In this document: one piece after another, positions 1 through 13,058 of the stretch
How positions within the stretch are numbered: the first letter of the stretch is position 1
Layout of the letters: each line of letters starts with the position of its first letter
NCBI GenBank assembly: GCA_947568835.1
Contig: OX387603.1
Coordinates: 12,176,651-12,240,650, forward strand
Direction of reading: 5' to 3'
Origin: Protonemura montana
Lineage: Eukaryota > Arthropoda > Insecta > Plecoptera > Nemouridae
Length of the DNA: 64,000 nt
Notes under the pieces: generated by a model
Database searches by the model: none
What the model saw: the letters and a program-made list of their open reading frames with translations, nothing else
Told to the model about the DNA's origin: nothing
Program-made: the position numbers and the translations under genes

Positions 1-3000
1 ATTTTCATGGTTCATGGTTTTACTGCTCCACTATACCAACACGTTTTGGTTACTTCCAATACTAATTTCACTGCAATCTACGCAATTATAGCAGCAAATA
101 TTTTGCTTGTTGACACGGTGACCGATACTGGCAGTTTTAGCGAATAGCTTCTAGAAAGGATAACGAAGAAAAACGAGCCAAAAAGTAACACTGAGACGTC
201 CATGGTATCAACTGACTTCGTTTGGCATAAGAGAAGAGCATTGGAAGCAGCAACATTTTTTAGAAAACTCTTTTTCCACTATACTCTGTAGAATACTCCC
301 TCATTCTTGAATGAATTCAAACCTTTTTAAAATTTATTATTAAATTATTAACTAAATATTAACTATTTCCAAAATGGTTTGTAGATGTGGTCAACGGATG
401 TCATTTATGTACCCGACGTGACAACTTTTGATATCCTCAAAAGGCTACCACTAAATTCGTGCGTTACGCCCCGAACCAAGCTGCTCATCCAAATGCATCC
501 ACAGAGAGGACCACCCGAAGACAATCAAAGTAACCAAGGGGTCGTTGAAATCTTCAAAATTAATAACACCCGAAACTCGTAACCACAATTACTGGCATGC
601 ATTACCGGATCCATTACTGGGACTGCGCCGACGCAGTAGAGTATAGTGCGGGATGCACGCGCACGCACTAAGTCGGATCCATTGACAGCAATCGACGCAC
701 AATATCCGTCGAGGACAGGGCTTCCGGTGTCAAGAAACTCTCACGCCCCCTCTTCCCTCTACCTCTTGGAAGATGACAGACATGGAAATGTGTATTACTG
801 TAGACTGAAAGTCAAAATGACTGTGTATGGTCGTTTTTAGTTAATGTTTGAACGGCCATATTTGAAAATACAATATCCGTTATAGATAACCCAAGGTAAT
901 TTAATAGTTATTACTTTTTTCGAGAGAGCTTGAAGTTGATTTGGTACTAAAAATGAAATGTGAATGTTGCATTTACATTTTTCGACCATTATTTGGTTTG
1001 CAATAATTCCTTGGATACAATTATGAAATCCTGATACTTCCAGCAATTGACTCATACATACATACATACTCACAGATCTCATGTCCAGTAAGATAAACTT
1101 ATTTTTTTTTTACCTGCTAAAAATTCATTCACTGATCTCTTTTATCTTTGTCGGTTCCTTCCGGTCGAAATCTACGCCTCACATTCATCCAAAACAACCG
1201 AAAACAATACTATAATACCTTTTCCCGGGGTGCCCGTAAAGTATAGGTATCAAATATTCTAATGAAATCCAACTGCAACTGCACATACGGTTGTTTACCT
1301 TTAGTTCTTGTTCATTTGCGGTGTTCTGTTTCAGTCGTCGAAAAGATCAACGGTACTATTTGTGTTCCTTTGGGTGGACTGTGTTTTGTTGGCTGGTCGG
1401 CACCCTTACCTGTTGGTCACTGACCTTGCTCAATGGGTGCAAACAAGAGCACGTGGCTGGCAAAGTACCCGCTCGGGGACCGGAAAGGGCGGTACACGCC
1501 TTGCAAAAATCGTAGGCAATTCTTTGATTTTTGAATACGAGATATTGAGTTTCAGGTAATACTTCTATTGATGTAGTACCTGAAGGTTTTATTTTATATT
1601 TCTAGGAGATGTTGACGTGGCTTCGCAGATTTTTGAATATATTTATTTTTATTCTACCCTTTACTTCACGATAGAAAGAATTTGAAAAAAATGTGTCGGT
1701 TTAGCATCAAGTATACTGTGGTAAAAAAATAATTCACTTAAGCAACCCTACAGGGAAACATAAACTTGCACTGTGGGATGAGCGAACCAATTTGTGGCTG
1801 GCTGAAAGTATATTTTAAATTAAAATATGTTTATCTTTATTTTCTTTTTCCAACCGGATAAAGTACTAAACATCAGCATTTTCATCAAAGGCACACGCTC
1901 GCTACGCTCCACCACTTGCTTGCGAAATTTTTTTTTCCTTTCTATGACGAGATGCAACTGTGCATCTTGCAGTTGAGGGAAATCTTTTAAGTAATTTCTT
2001 GAACCGAACTGATCAAAGTATAGATCTTGAAAAACGCATGGATTACATCACTCAACCACAGCCAACATTCGTTTTACCGGTCAAATACATGTTCAATCAT
2101 GCGAATAATTATTTTAAAAACTGTTCGATAATTCTACAAAGTAAAAATACAATAAAATCGGCGAATTTGTCTAGCTTCTATTCGCAGCTAATGTGGTTTT
2201 TAACACAGAATCTGAGATACTAGATAGAAATGTGAGTGATAGATAGATATTTATTTATTAAATTGGGTAATTATGAATATTATGTTCCGGGTTCATAGCC
2301 CGGTCATGTTAAACATTTTCCTTTGTATTTTTTCTTCCAGTATGTGCTTTATTTTCAGATAAACAAATAAACAAATAAATATTTATATTGTAAGACATTA
2401 TTAATCCAAACGTGTGAGCAGGTGTGCATTAAAGACATATAACAAAAAAGTCAACTAAAACTCTCCTCGTCGGAGATTCATTAAGAAGAAGTCATGAAAT
2501 GGTGCCAATGATAATGAACCGTGCACGCAAAAGTACCTGGGTATAAATCGACCACACAAGAGGACGAGGTTGTAAATCATAATTGATGTTAAACATTCTA
2601 CGATGTTGATTTCTAATGCACAATTATACGTTTACATTCCATTGTTTACGTAAGGGGGACGATAAAAACTGCATTCGTATTGTTGGCGGTGTGCATCCTC
2701 TGCGTTAATGCCTGCGACAATAAACACTTTGATGTGTTACTAGAAGTAGTTACATGCATTGCAGTTGTATTGGATTTACAATGTATCAGCGATGATGGAA
2801 ATAACGATGTGCAAGCACGGAAGTAATTTATTTAAGAAGTTTGGTCCTGGATTTCCTGAATACCATATTGGAGATCTTCCCCCACGAACTTTAGCGTCAC
2901 CTCTATCTCAGAGACATACTGGTAATATGTGTGCATACCTTTCAAGCTTTCATCATGCAATTGTTGTGATACCTATGTACAACGATGCACACACGTGTCA

Positions 3001-5340
3001 GGTGATGCGCCTGGTAATGTAAGTTTGACCTTGAAGATCGCACATTTTTTTCCCGAAATGACTCATGGGTTTAAAATATAGAAAATAGTCAAAGCCCACA
3101 ATTTCCCTTATGAAGTCAGAAGTGCATGCATTTTTGTTAATTTTTTGTTTGGTATTTTTATTTTGCGCTGCGTTTACTCTCATTTTCATTTTAATTTTAA
3201 TTTTGTTTTTTATTGGTGATTTAATTAGTTTTTATTGCTTACCTTTTGAGTGTTTACTGGCCCTAGGATTTTATGAGACTACGGAAAACAAAATCAGGAT
3301 GTTTTTACGTTTTTTTTTCGGTAATTCTGTGATTTGAAGAGTGTCGGGTCGGTACTATAAAGGGTCTGGTATTTTGACGTTTTGGCAGGAAAGTTCCGGC
3401 CATCTTTCAGACGCACTTCTGAAATCACTACAAATCACTATTACTTCACATTTTGTGTTTCGTTCAAAACTCGCTTGTATCGCGCATGTGAATTAGGGCA
3501 TCCCCATGGGTCCAGTACACCACCCCATCGAACCTATACCTCCCTTCGAACCTTCACGGCTCCTTGCCAAATCCTTTCTCATTCGATCCGCTCAATTCGA
3601 TCCGCTCGATCTGGGTGCAGAAATCTGAGCGGTGCCGCGGCATAACCAAGTTGCACCCTTAGAAAAATGTGTTATTAAATTCCCTTTCGCGACGCTTTGT
3701 TGTACCAGTAAATAGTAGCACGTCGTAAAGGGGTTGACGAGATCTTGACAGTTGACGATAGGTTGATGGAGAGGGCATTGGTTGGCACAGGAGAGGACAA
3801 CTGGTGCTCACTTAGCTGATAGCTTGTTGATTTAGGTACTTTTACACTTTTATCACTTTTACAGGGGCCATGCTGCATGGTTTGCCGATATTTTTTGTCA
3901 CATCTTTATTAATGGTATGTGCATCTTTATTAATGTGACTGACTTCAATATTTCCCTTGAAGATAAAGGCAGCTAGACAGCCATTTTTCTGGTTTTATTG
4001 GAGATATCTCCAAAAACCTTATGTTCTGATCAATTGTATTAAGAGACAAAACAAAGATTTAGTCTTGGTCGTCCACTTCACCACAACCTAACACAACCAC
4101 AAACTAACTTCTTACAAAACTGAAGAACTCTGGGTGCCCAGTCTACCCCAAGTATTACTTTCATTTGCTAAATTGACCACTCTCGTACCCTTAGAAGTCT
4201 CTCGGTTGACGACGTCCTGACAGCCGGCGAGGACTCCTCAAGGCTCTAGGAAGGATGCAAGACGGCATAGGGTGTGTTGCTCTTTCATAGCAAGATCGGT
4301 GACGGTTATGAGACGGATCTAGAAGCTTATAATCGACAAACAAAAGGCCGCTGGGTGTGGCAAGGTGCTATGATGGAATTGTCCTCAGGTGAGCCCGAGG
4401 TGATCTCGGACAAAAGCCAGGATAAGTGGGCCATGGTTTGAGACGAAGACGCTTTACACGTCCCATTTACGTTATTTAATGTTTAAAGGAAAGTGGTCTT
4501 TTGAAAGATATAACGAAAAGTAGGCGAAAAAGTGAAATTTATATTGGATTGTAAGGATGTCGCACATGCTGTGAGATAGCCTTGCTTCATGTGCCCTTGT
4601 AAAATTGTATAGCACCTTTATATATCACAAAATATCCAGTATCTCTAAGAAAAGTTATCATGAATTTTATTTTATACTTACAAAAAATATTGCAGAAACT
4701 GTGATATTGCATCCTACGAATTTATTGTGGGGTTATTATTGAGTATAAAACTTGCTTCGCCTTGTTCGTTTCTGTGCATGCATCTATGTGTGCAGATACC
4801 AACCAATTAAGGTTTATATTACTGACCTCATCACACCCTTGAAACTTGAAAGACTTGAAACACGGGTTTATCATACTCTAACTTATAGCTGAATTGCCAC
4901 AAGTTTTTTTTCGAGCAATCTGCCACTACATTCATAACAACTCTTATTATTATTACCAAATCTTTTTACCGAAAATGCTAATTTATTTTTAAAAAAAGTA
5001 TACATTATTTTACTCATTTTACCGAAAGCATCAACGACGCTAATTGTAAGAGAACACTTCTGGAGTCATTCACACAAATCACAACACGGGCGAGATGCAT
5101 TAAACATAATATGATTCGATACTTAAATGTGTTGGTCACCACTCTGATGGCAATCATAAACATAATCTCGGCTCATCGCTTTATTCATCGCTTGATCTCC
5201 ACGTAGTAATTCGACTCAATTAATCAAGTCACGCCTGCGCAGCAGCCATTTTGCCCTGTGCCGGTGCGTGACACCAATTGCGATGACCATCGACGTGGTC
5301 GTGTGAAACTCACAGGCTGCTGGACGCTGTCGGCGGGGGT
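1..5340. other. Gene-poor AT-rich flank
   Basis: I find no supportable gene here. The open frames are short (under 90 codons), overlap on both strands, and show no recognisable domain or matching splice sites. A short stretch near 4340-4440 has a coding-like look (it ends with residues KWAMV and a stop), but no family could be assigned. A T-rich pentanucleotide-like stretch lies at about 3178-3205. Confidence 0.5.
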
Positions 5341-5345
5341 TCAAT

Positions 5346-6000
5346 AAGAACACTGGTCATATTTTTGAATTTAGAGACAGGAACAATCGAATTTGTAATT
5401 GTAGGTTATAATGTTTAGTTTAGGCAGTTTAGTTCAGGTTTACCATTACCCTTCTTCAGAGGAGGACCAATTAAACCCTAACTTAGTCAATTAACATCTA
5501 CCACTAATTTTACCATTAATACCACTATTATTACTACCATTATATTATTTTATATAAACTCTACAACTATTTTTATTTTTAGTAGCAGTATTATTACTTT
5601 ATTATATTTTGTACAACATTACCTGACCTACAAAAATCTGTACTAAAATATACGGCCCATACAATAACAATGTACTGGTCTGTAGCCAATAAAAATAATA
5701 AAAATAATTAAGTAAGAAAGTAGGTTTGTTAGATAGATAGTTAGCTAGCTAGGTAGTTAGCTAAAATGAGAACTCCGGTCATCTTTCAGGATTTAGAGCC
5801 AATGCTAGAATACTTCGGATTTATCATGGGAGGTTATACAGCTTAGTTTAGGCAGTAAATTAGGTAAGTTATTTGCCTACGTCAACACTCTAGTCAGGTA
5901 TTTTAATGAGAAAACTGGTATTCTTTCTGAATTCAGAGCCAATGTACTTCGGATTAATCATGGAAGGTTACAAAGTTTATTTTTTACATTTTAAGTAGGT
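5346..6000. repeat. Three diverged copies of a ~90 bp unit
   Basis: Three related blocks begin at about 5346, 5768 and 5909. Each opens with a GAGAACnCTGGTCAT-like segment, continues with a TTTAGAGCCAATG-like segment, and ends with AGGTTATA or AGGTTACA followed by a GTTTAGTTTAGGCAG-like tail. The copies are diverged and unevenly spaced (about 420 and 140 bp), as in an old tandem duplication. GTTAG-rich sequence (TAGTTAGCTAGCTAGG) lies between and after them. Confidence 0.55.
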
Positions 6001-6104
6001 ACGTTAGTTACAGCTAGTTATTCAGTTGGTTAGTTAGGCATGTTAGTTTGTTTGTTCAAAAAGTTTGATTAAGGTATAACTGTGGTATAACAGTTAGTTG
6101 TTTG

Positions 6105-6305
6105 AGCTTTATTGTAATTTTCTTAATTATTAATTATCATATTAACAATATTATTAATTAATATATTAATTATAAACATAGTAATTAATTTAAAACTATA
6201 TTAACCTAATTATAATTACATACTGTAAATTTTATTAATTAATTGTAATAGTATTAATTATAGTTATTAATTATATTTAATTAATAGCTATTTATTTTAG
6301 TTTCG
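6105..6305. repeat. Very AT-rich TTAATTA block
   Basis: About 200 bp is almost pure A/T, built from overlapping TTAATTA, TATTAAT and AATTAAT words. It looks like degenerate low-complexity DNA. Such a block could act as a matrix-attachment or nucleosome-poor site, but nothing in the sequence shows this. Confidence 0.6.
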
Positions 6306-7812
6306 TATTGTAAAGATTGGGGGTACGAACCACATTTTTCAAGGATTCATTAAAAAAAACATACCTCATGAATTGTTAGTGAGTCTGGAGCATGAATATT
6401 GTAAACGAGAAAATTTAGACACCTGGGCGCTATTTAATTTTCTTTCCTACTCAAGATTCCGTATCGTTAATCCATTTCGGTTCAATTAATGAGTAGATGG
6501 AATAAAAGGGTTTCACGAACCCATACACTCTTCGAGCCCCCATGGCAGTGTGATACGCTGATAACTAACAAACTGCAGATTACCAATCTGTGGAAAGAAA
6601 ATTCTTGATAATGCATTTTGACCTCATGCGTTCTTTTCATATCCTTGGCATAAACTTTAAAAATGCTATTTAAATGCAAATTATTTTCAATGAATCGGTA
6701 CCGATTTACCTTTCGGTCAATCTTTCGGTTAATCGGATTTCACCTAGGATTCGAGATACCAGTTTCAAATGAGTTTATAGGGGGAATAGGCCGGTAATAA
6801 AAACCCGCCCCTTAAGAATCATACAACGTCAGAAATGCTTGAAAACATATATTTCGTTCTGAAATAACAATCATACAAGACATTTTTTGAAATTCTTGTA
6901 AAAAAAATCTTTGTGTACCTGCAACGCATTGCATATTACTAGCCGCAACCCTTCAAGGCCAAGCCACTGCATCTACATGCATCAGATATGATTATCATCA
7001 TTCAATAATCAAATTTCAAATGCCATCCGAGTTCCACGCATTAAATTTCGAAATCTCCCGCTCGAATGCGTCTGGCGCCATCAGCCAATGCCACCCAAAA
7101 TATTTCTCACCTCCTCGACCCCGATTATCTATTCTGGCATCTTAGATAACCCCCCCCCCCCCATCCCCTCCCCTACCTCACCCCCGCCATTAAGACTATA
7201 ATATTTATAGACAGATATCCAAAACAATCACCGGAAGCAGGTATCATAGCCACTGCTTACGCATGCTTGCGACGTCCTGACTCCGTGCCGTGTATTCCCT
7301 TGTTCCCAAATGTTCGGTGGATCATAGGGGTGGGGGAAATTTTCGACCCCTAGGAAGCGAGTGATGGTCGCAATCAGCGAAGTGTCTTCGATAAGGTGGC
7401 TTAATGGTCACTCATTTTGTTCGACTAGAGAGGTGCCAGGTAGTTAATGCTTTCCAAGTGCATTCGAATGTTTTGCATATTTTTGAAAATTTGAAGAGGT
7501 TTCATTTCCTGTACCGATTGACTGTTCTACCGCTGCAAGCCGTCCCCTGAATGGTATAGAGACATAAAGAAAGATGAATAATCATTGCTGGGATATGTGA
7601 TTTTCTTAATCACTATGATATGAAAGAGAAGTGTTGAGGGGTGTCTAATTTGACTCAAATTCGGAGAAAATTTATTTTTGTCTTACTTGTTTCTTAATTT
7701 TTATCTTAATTGTATCTTAATCAGATACCTTTCAGTCAGGAAACCCAGTAGTTTGAAAATAAGCCCTACACAGCTAGTGCTTCTAATCCTGTGCTTTGAA
7801 ACTATTATTTGT
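6306..7812. other. Intergenic, no gene seen
   Basis: No coding exon or RNA gene is visible. A run of 13 C falls at about 7149-7161, followed by a C-rich, pyrimidine-biased stretch to about 7185. Confidence 0.5.
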
Positions 7813-8240
7813 GGTGTTTAACGACGCACTGTTTTGACATCTGGCCATGCGGCACTGGTCTAATGGCGTCGGTGAATGAGTGGACGATGATGAGGATGGT
7901 AATGAATCTAACCTAGCCTAGAAGGGAGGAGGGGAAACCCGGTGACGGCACGTAGCCTACTTCTATCGAAGAGCACCAAGGGGACCACCGGCTTAACGTC
8001 CCTTCCGACGGACGGTACAACGCGAACAGTATGATTCCTCCACAAATCCATGATTTCGAGAGGTTGATAAGCAAGACGAAAGAAGTTGCTTTACTAACTT
8101 TCATCCCTCTAGCCTCTCTCCCGAACGGAACTGGTCATGTGTATTATGGTCACCCATCCAATACCTGACTCAGCGCAGTCTTGCTTAACTTCGGTGATCT
8201 AATGAGAACCGGTGTTTCCAACACGACAAACCGTTCGGTC
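7813..8240 (-). mobile_element. 5S-derived SINE, near full-length (copy A)
   Basis: Read on the minus strand, this copy starts near 8240 with a head that matches the 3' half of 5S rRNA: a GATCACCGAAGTTAAGCAA box, then GGTATTGGATGGGTGACC, which correspond to the internal A-box and C-box promoter region of 5S genes. It continues with GTTCGGGAGAGAGG-like and ATGAAAGTTAGTA-like segments, a GGACGTTAAGCCGGTGGTCC core and a CATCATCATCC-type simple tail. It ends with AAACAGTGCGTCGTTAAAC. Head, body and tail are all present, so this is the best reference copy in the window. No ORF is expected; SINEs depend on a partner LINE. Confidence 0.8.
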
Positions 8241-8242
8241 GC

Positions 8243-10770
8243 TTTGAAACTAGTCTGGTTTTAAGCCGCATCGTGAAACGCAAAAATCTGGCGTTGCTCA
8301 GTCATAATATTCCAGAGATAAGTTTAAACTGCACCATGAAACTCCCTAAGATTACGAGTAGCAAAGCCTACGGTGTGATTTAGGCTCCCTAATGTTGGAC
8401 ACAAGTGAAGATCAAGTCATTATCGATCTCCAGACCCATATTTGGCGAGGTCTTCTCAATTGCTTTTGACCACGTTCATACAGGTGCCGTAAAGGGCTCA
8501 TGGAAATTAGGCAGGTGCAATTATGGTTGTCATGAAGCGATGAACTTTAGCGGCCATTTCAATTACGCGGGGTCGTGAAACTCTAGAAACATTGCGAACC
8601 TCTCAAATTAATATTCCTTGTAGGTAAGTATGTAATCGATTATGATCATGTATTAACCACCTATGAAAGGTCAAATTTCTTGTTTGATAGAGGTATTTAG
8701 TGATAGTAGTATGTAGTAACCTAGGTACATAGCCTAAAGAGCCTTGATTACGCTATGTTTGGCTGAATATTTTCATTAATCACCTGTCTTTTCCTATTAT
8801 CTTCTGCATTGTTGCGTGTGTTGCCGCTGAGCATTGAGTATTGATGGAGATCTTGACCTCGTAGTTTGCATTTGTGTATTTGTATTTGTGTATTGGCTAC
8901 TGTTGTAATTGTACATGGGGCTGTATATTGTAACTCAAGCTGCGATTGCCACGAGAGACAATTATAGAAACTGTGATTTTATATGTTTGAATGAAAGTTT
9001 TTGTTTTTCTGGTTTACCATTTATGGAAATCTGAAGGTCCTGGGTTCGTCCACCGGCTCAATTACAGATTTTTCTTTTTTAGTTATCTATAGCATTTTTT
9101 ATTCTTTTATTTTCTTGGACCCTTTGCAGGGTATTACGGAAAATAATCTTAGGTAGCTCTAATACATTTAAGAATATATTTCGTATAATAATTATTGAAA
9201 ATTAATATAAAAATTATGTCAAGAAAACAGCCAAAATGTTTCAGACTACGTATAATTTCATCTGTTACCGTCGGTTGCTCCAGTCCGCGATGGTTTTTGA
9301 AAACAAATAGTTTTTAGCAAGGAGGCTGGAACCTCGTTCTTCTGGTTTGCTGCCCTCAGAGGAAGAGACACTCCCTATCCTGTGCTAAGTTTCTGTGACA
9401 GGGTATAATCACATTTGGTTACTACGCGATCCTAGCGCCACTTGCTAGAGTAGCCACCAATCGAACCAAACTTGATTATTGGAGAGCCGAGTTCTTGAAT
9501 TGAAGTCAGATTGCTTGGATTGGTTTAGAAAAATATTTGTCGTTATTGGGGTTATTTTTATATCTAAGAAAGAAACATATTTAAACTTTTCTACGGTAAA
9601 AATTGTGCTACTATGCACTACTATGGTTATCTTTGCTATAAATATAGCTTGTTCCATTGTTTGTACCGCCATCAAAATACATAAATCGACAAAATGAACT
9701 GATGGTGAAAGATCAGAGAAAAGCCCCGATTGGTGAAACTTTGTCGGCAGCGTCAACCGCCGTTGCTTGCAATTCGATGCATGTGCAGCGCAGCGGTGCA
9801 CGCGGCCAACGCAGCCGAGGGCAGCGTTGAATAATAACGACGGCGGTCTGAGAGCCACCATAACGACGCCGCCGAAGAAAAGGAAGACGTCTTGCATGAA
9901 AATTGCAGAAACGGAATTGGAAATGCATAATAAAGTATAGAAGCCGCGGATTTATGGTCTTCATTTGTTGAAAACGATCCAGAGTTGCATGGTGATAGCA
10001 GAAAATTATAGGAAACAGTTTAAAATAAGCAAATACACTGAGAAGAAGTGAAAAACATTTTTTAACAAGGTGAGAACTGAAGAGCGAATGAAAACCTCAA
10101 TTTTGGAACTTTCGAGTTTGCAACTTTTCATCATTAAATTATTTATCATTGATATAAGTTCGTCATAAATTATGTATTTAAAGAAAATGATTACAAAAAT
10201 CGCAAGAAAATTGATAAAAATTTCACATTTTTGTCAGTTTTTAAGACTTGACAACTGTCAGTTTTAAAAACAATAGAAGAATGAATGTCATGCAAATCAG
10301 ACATTGATCGCTGATACTTAGATCGACAGTGTTTGTATGCAGCCAACGCAGCGATGTGATTTTAGAATTGCAAGAGATATTTGTGGAAAAATTTGGCACT
10401 AATGCACCACTCGAGTACCATTGCTCTGGCCTTGCATTCCATGCATTCTCTTTCCGAGTTTGCAGACAGGAATCTGCTGAGGAATCGCAATCACAGAGTC
10501 GATTGCTTGAGAATAAACAGCAACGAAGTGCAAGATGCACGTCGTCGATACAGATGCATTTGCATTTTGTATTGCATGGTATGTGACCACAGAATCGTAT
10601 GTAACTCAGGCATCTTGTTTGGAGTCAGTTTGCGAAATCCTCGAGGGCACGAATTCGACGAACGTTTACGGAATTCATTTTCGTATTGGTTTCTTATGGT
10701 TTGGCTTGAGAAGTTACACATAGGGAAATACTATCCGACTTAACTGTTCTATAAAAATATATAGTATTTT
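8243..10770. other. Intergenic, no gene seen
   Basis: The 150-codon minus-strand frame at 9445-9897 overlaps shorter frames on both strands, has no domain, and does not start with a convincing exon. A CpG-rich patch lies at about 9740-9880 within otherwise AT-rich DNA. No tRNA or RNA gene was recognised. Confidence 0.45.
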
Positions 10771-10774
10771 CAGG

Positions 10775-10889
10775 CTAAGGACTACTAGTAAAAATGGCCG
10801 ACATATATAAAGCATTAGAGCCTTAATAAAGTTCGTTTCAGGCTGTGTGACGGCCATTTTTATTAGTGGTTATTTTTTAAAGTCCTAAG
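10775..10889. mobile_element. Short palindromic MITE (AAAAATGGCCG family), copy 1
   Basis: A 115 bp element with imperfect terminal inverted repeats. The outer ends are CTAAGGACT and AGTCCTAAG. Inside them CTACTAGTAAAAATGGCCG is matched by the inverted CGGCCATTTTTATTAGTGG, about 16 of 19 positions pairing. It carries no ORF. Related copies at 13625-13695 and 36784-36900 share the AAAAATGGCC termini and a TTTGCCCATAA segment. This is the shape of a non-autonomous DNA transposon. The target-site duplication could not be fixed. Confidence 0.55.
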
Positions 10890-11844
10890 TCTTTTCTTGA
10901 AGAGGTAAAACTCATATCAAACTGACCATGGTTTTCGGATACGGCAAGGCGGGCATCGATCGAATTAGAGATATTTATTCGCTAAGCAAAATAAATGTTG
11001 TATTCACTTTATAAACACTTGCAAACCCAGTGAAGGGTGAACTGGACGAAGAGTTTATGGCAAAATTTGGATTCTATTATCGTATGGTCAAAGAGCTACG
11101 ACGACAGCTCTGCAGGCAATCTAACTCACAGGCGAAGCATGCGGTCCAAATAGAAAGCTCTGAAAGTTAATTCAATCTTTAACTTTCCGGTGATCAAATT
11201 AAAAAACTAAATAAATCATCTTCTCTAATGCGTCCAGCGCTTCGGCGCGATATAAAAAATACTCACACTTAAACATAAATCCAAAATTTTCTTTCCGCCT
11301 ACGTCGGATGTACCGTCGCAATCGAGAGCACAACCTGTCGTCTTTTTAAAACGTCAGATGGCATCATCTATAAACGGGACGATCGAAATCACCACGTCCG
11401 CTGAACCTGTCACATGTTGATATTTTTTCTGTGCCGACGTGCGCCATCTCCGATTAATCGTCACCGGAAACGGGATCTAGTTAATTCATCCCCCGCACGT
11501 GGGCAGGAATGGGGAGGGGGGGGTGTTTATATTTAGCAACAGGTGATATATAATTCAACGTGTTAATCTAGGATGCTTGGATGGAATGATGAACCTCTTA
11601 CCTCACTCCGCCATTCCGAAATGAGTTGACAAAAACTCACTATCCAGCACTCAAAATATTTGAAATTGGAATTTTGAATTTTTTGGATTTCAAATTTCAA
11701 GTTACACCAACGCCTTTCTTGTTATAGAGAGGAGGGGGGGACCTATCAGCTTGTGGGTAATTCTAGTGTGTATATATTGCCACTTCGGTGGTAAATGCGC
11801 CCGAACAGATTTGAATTTTTCTAACGTGGTTGACAAAATTAGGC

Positions 11845-12172
11845 TGTTGCTGGGTCAAGTATCATACACCTGACAATTCTGTTCGGGAGAGAGTTTGGAG
11901 GGATGAAAGTTAGTACAGTAACTTCATTTACCTTGTTTATCAACCTATCGGCAGCATGGATTTATGGAGGAATCATATTGTTCGAATTGAACCGTCCTTC
12001 GGAAGGGATGTTAAGCCGATCCTCTCTTCTACTGGAGTACAACGTGCCGACACCGGGCTGCCCCTCCTCATTTCTAGGCTAGATTGGCTTCATCATCTTC
12101 TTCATCATCATCCACTCATTCATAGACTCCATTAGACCAGTGTCACAAGGGCCTATTGTCAAAACAGTGCGT
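11845..12172 (+). mobile_element. 5S-derived SINE, head internally deleted (copy B)
   Basis: Plus-strand copy. The head is reduced to GCTGGGTCAAGTATC, which corresponds to the middle of the 5S-like domain, and then jumps to the CATACAC segment. The body (GGGAGAGAGTTTGGAGGGATGAAAG onward), the TTAAGCCG core, the CATCATCATCC tail and the terminal TGTCAAAACAGTGCG are present. It is diverged from copy A throughout. Confidence 0.75.
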
Positions 12173-12532
12173 AGTGGAGTGGCTGAGATGAAGGTATGAC
12201 AAGAATGTGTAATTATTGGGCGAAGACTGTAATGGTAACACCATAGGCAGGAGGATGGAATCATTATTCATAGGCGACGTCGTTTCTGACAGACCGTGGA
12301 CGCTTGGAGTACAAACGCCGACGGAGCCGAAAGCGCCACTTCCTTTCCGACGCACATGAAACGAGCGTCGCAACGCTATCGATATGTGTCATCTTTAGTG
12401 ATACTCTTCATCAACACACTCAAATACCATGTCTTTTTTTTGTCTTTGGAGTCAAAAGGTTTGAATGAATTTAGTTTTGTCTCAGATTTATGAAGTTTGT
12501 AATAGTATAAGAAGGTATGTGGAGTTCTACGG

Positions 12533-12552
12533 CTACTACTACTACTACTACT
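12533..12552 (+). repeat. (CTA)n microsatellite
   Basis: A pure CTA trinucleotide run of about seven units in intergenic DNA. Confidence 0.8.
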
Positions 12553-12867
12553 TTAACATACGTGCTACTACCCAAAGGTTTAAAACAAAAAAGTGTGCGA
12601 AAAATTCATTAAAACACTTTCACATTAGATATATCAATGTGGAGCTACTTTCAGTTGGTTAAGATCATAACACGATCATTTTTCTTTCAAGTTTTTTGGA
12701 ACGAACGAGATTATATTGGAGTATCACAAAGTTAATATCAAGAAAGTCCCAGCTACAAAATAATACCTCTGTATAAACTGTCTTCGCGAAAAATGGTCGT
12801 GACTTTAACCGAAAACATTTGATGGTTTCTTTATTTCTTTATTGCTCAGTTAATCTTTAACAATGCC

Positions 12868-13058
12868 AACCTCGACAATTGATATACACGAACTGATATT
12901 TTGAGTCGTTATAATTTTATTGTTAAGGTTGTTTTAAATGGGTCGACCGCAAGCGCCATCAGGTGGCATCTACTGTTACCAACACTTGTTACCGACTCGT
13001 TTGCTCTGCAGAAAAATTAACATTTACGCTGGCCCTCTGACTAGATACCTAAAAACTC
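12868..13058 (+). repeat. Unclassified interspersed repeat R2, copy 1
   Basis: It shares with 17866-18045 (minus), 33745-33958 (plus) and 48022-48106 (plus) an ordered set of blocks: GCCAACCTCGACAATTGATAT-like, an ATTTTATTGT stretch, GGCCGCAAGCGCCATC, GTTACCAACACnTGTTACCG, GCTCGTTTGCTCAGCAGA and AACACTGGCCCTCTGACTA. It has no ORF or clear terminal repeats. It behaves like a dispersed non-autonomous element of unknown class. Confidence 0.6.

Noticed and set aside
2286-2303. T-arm-like hairpin CCGGGTTCATAGCCCGG
   Set aside because: No acceptor stem, D-arm or anticodon arm can be paired around it, so it is not a tRNA gene.
9445-9897. 150-codon minus-strand open frame
   Set aside because: No domain, no matching splice signals, and overlapping frames on both strands. 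It has the composition of random DNA with a CpG-rich patch.
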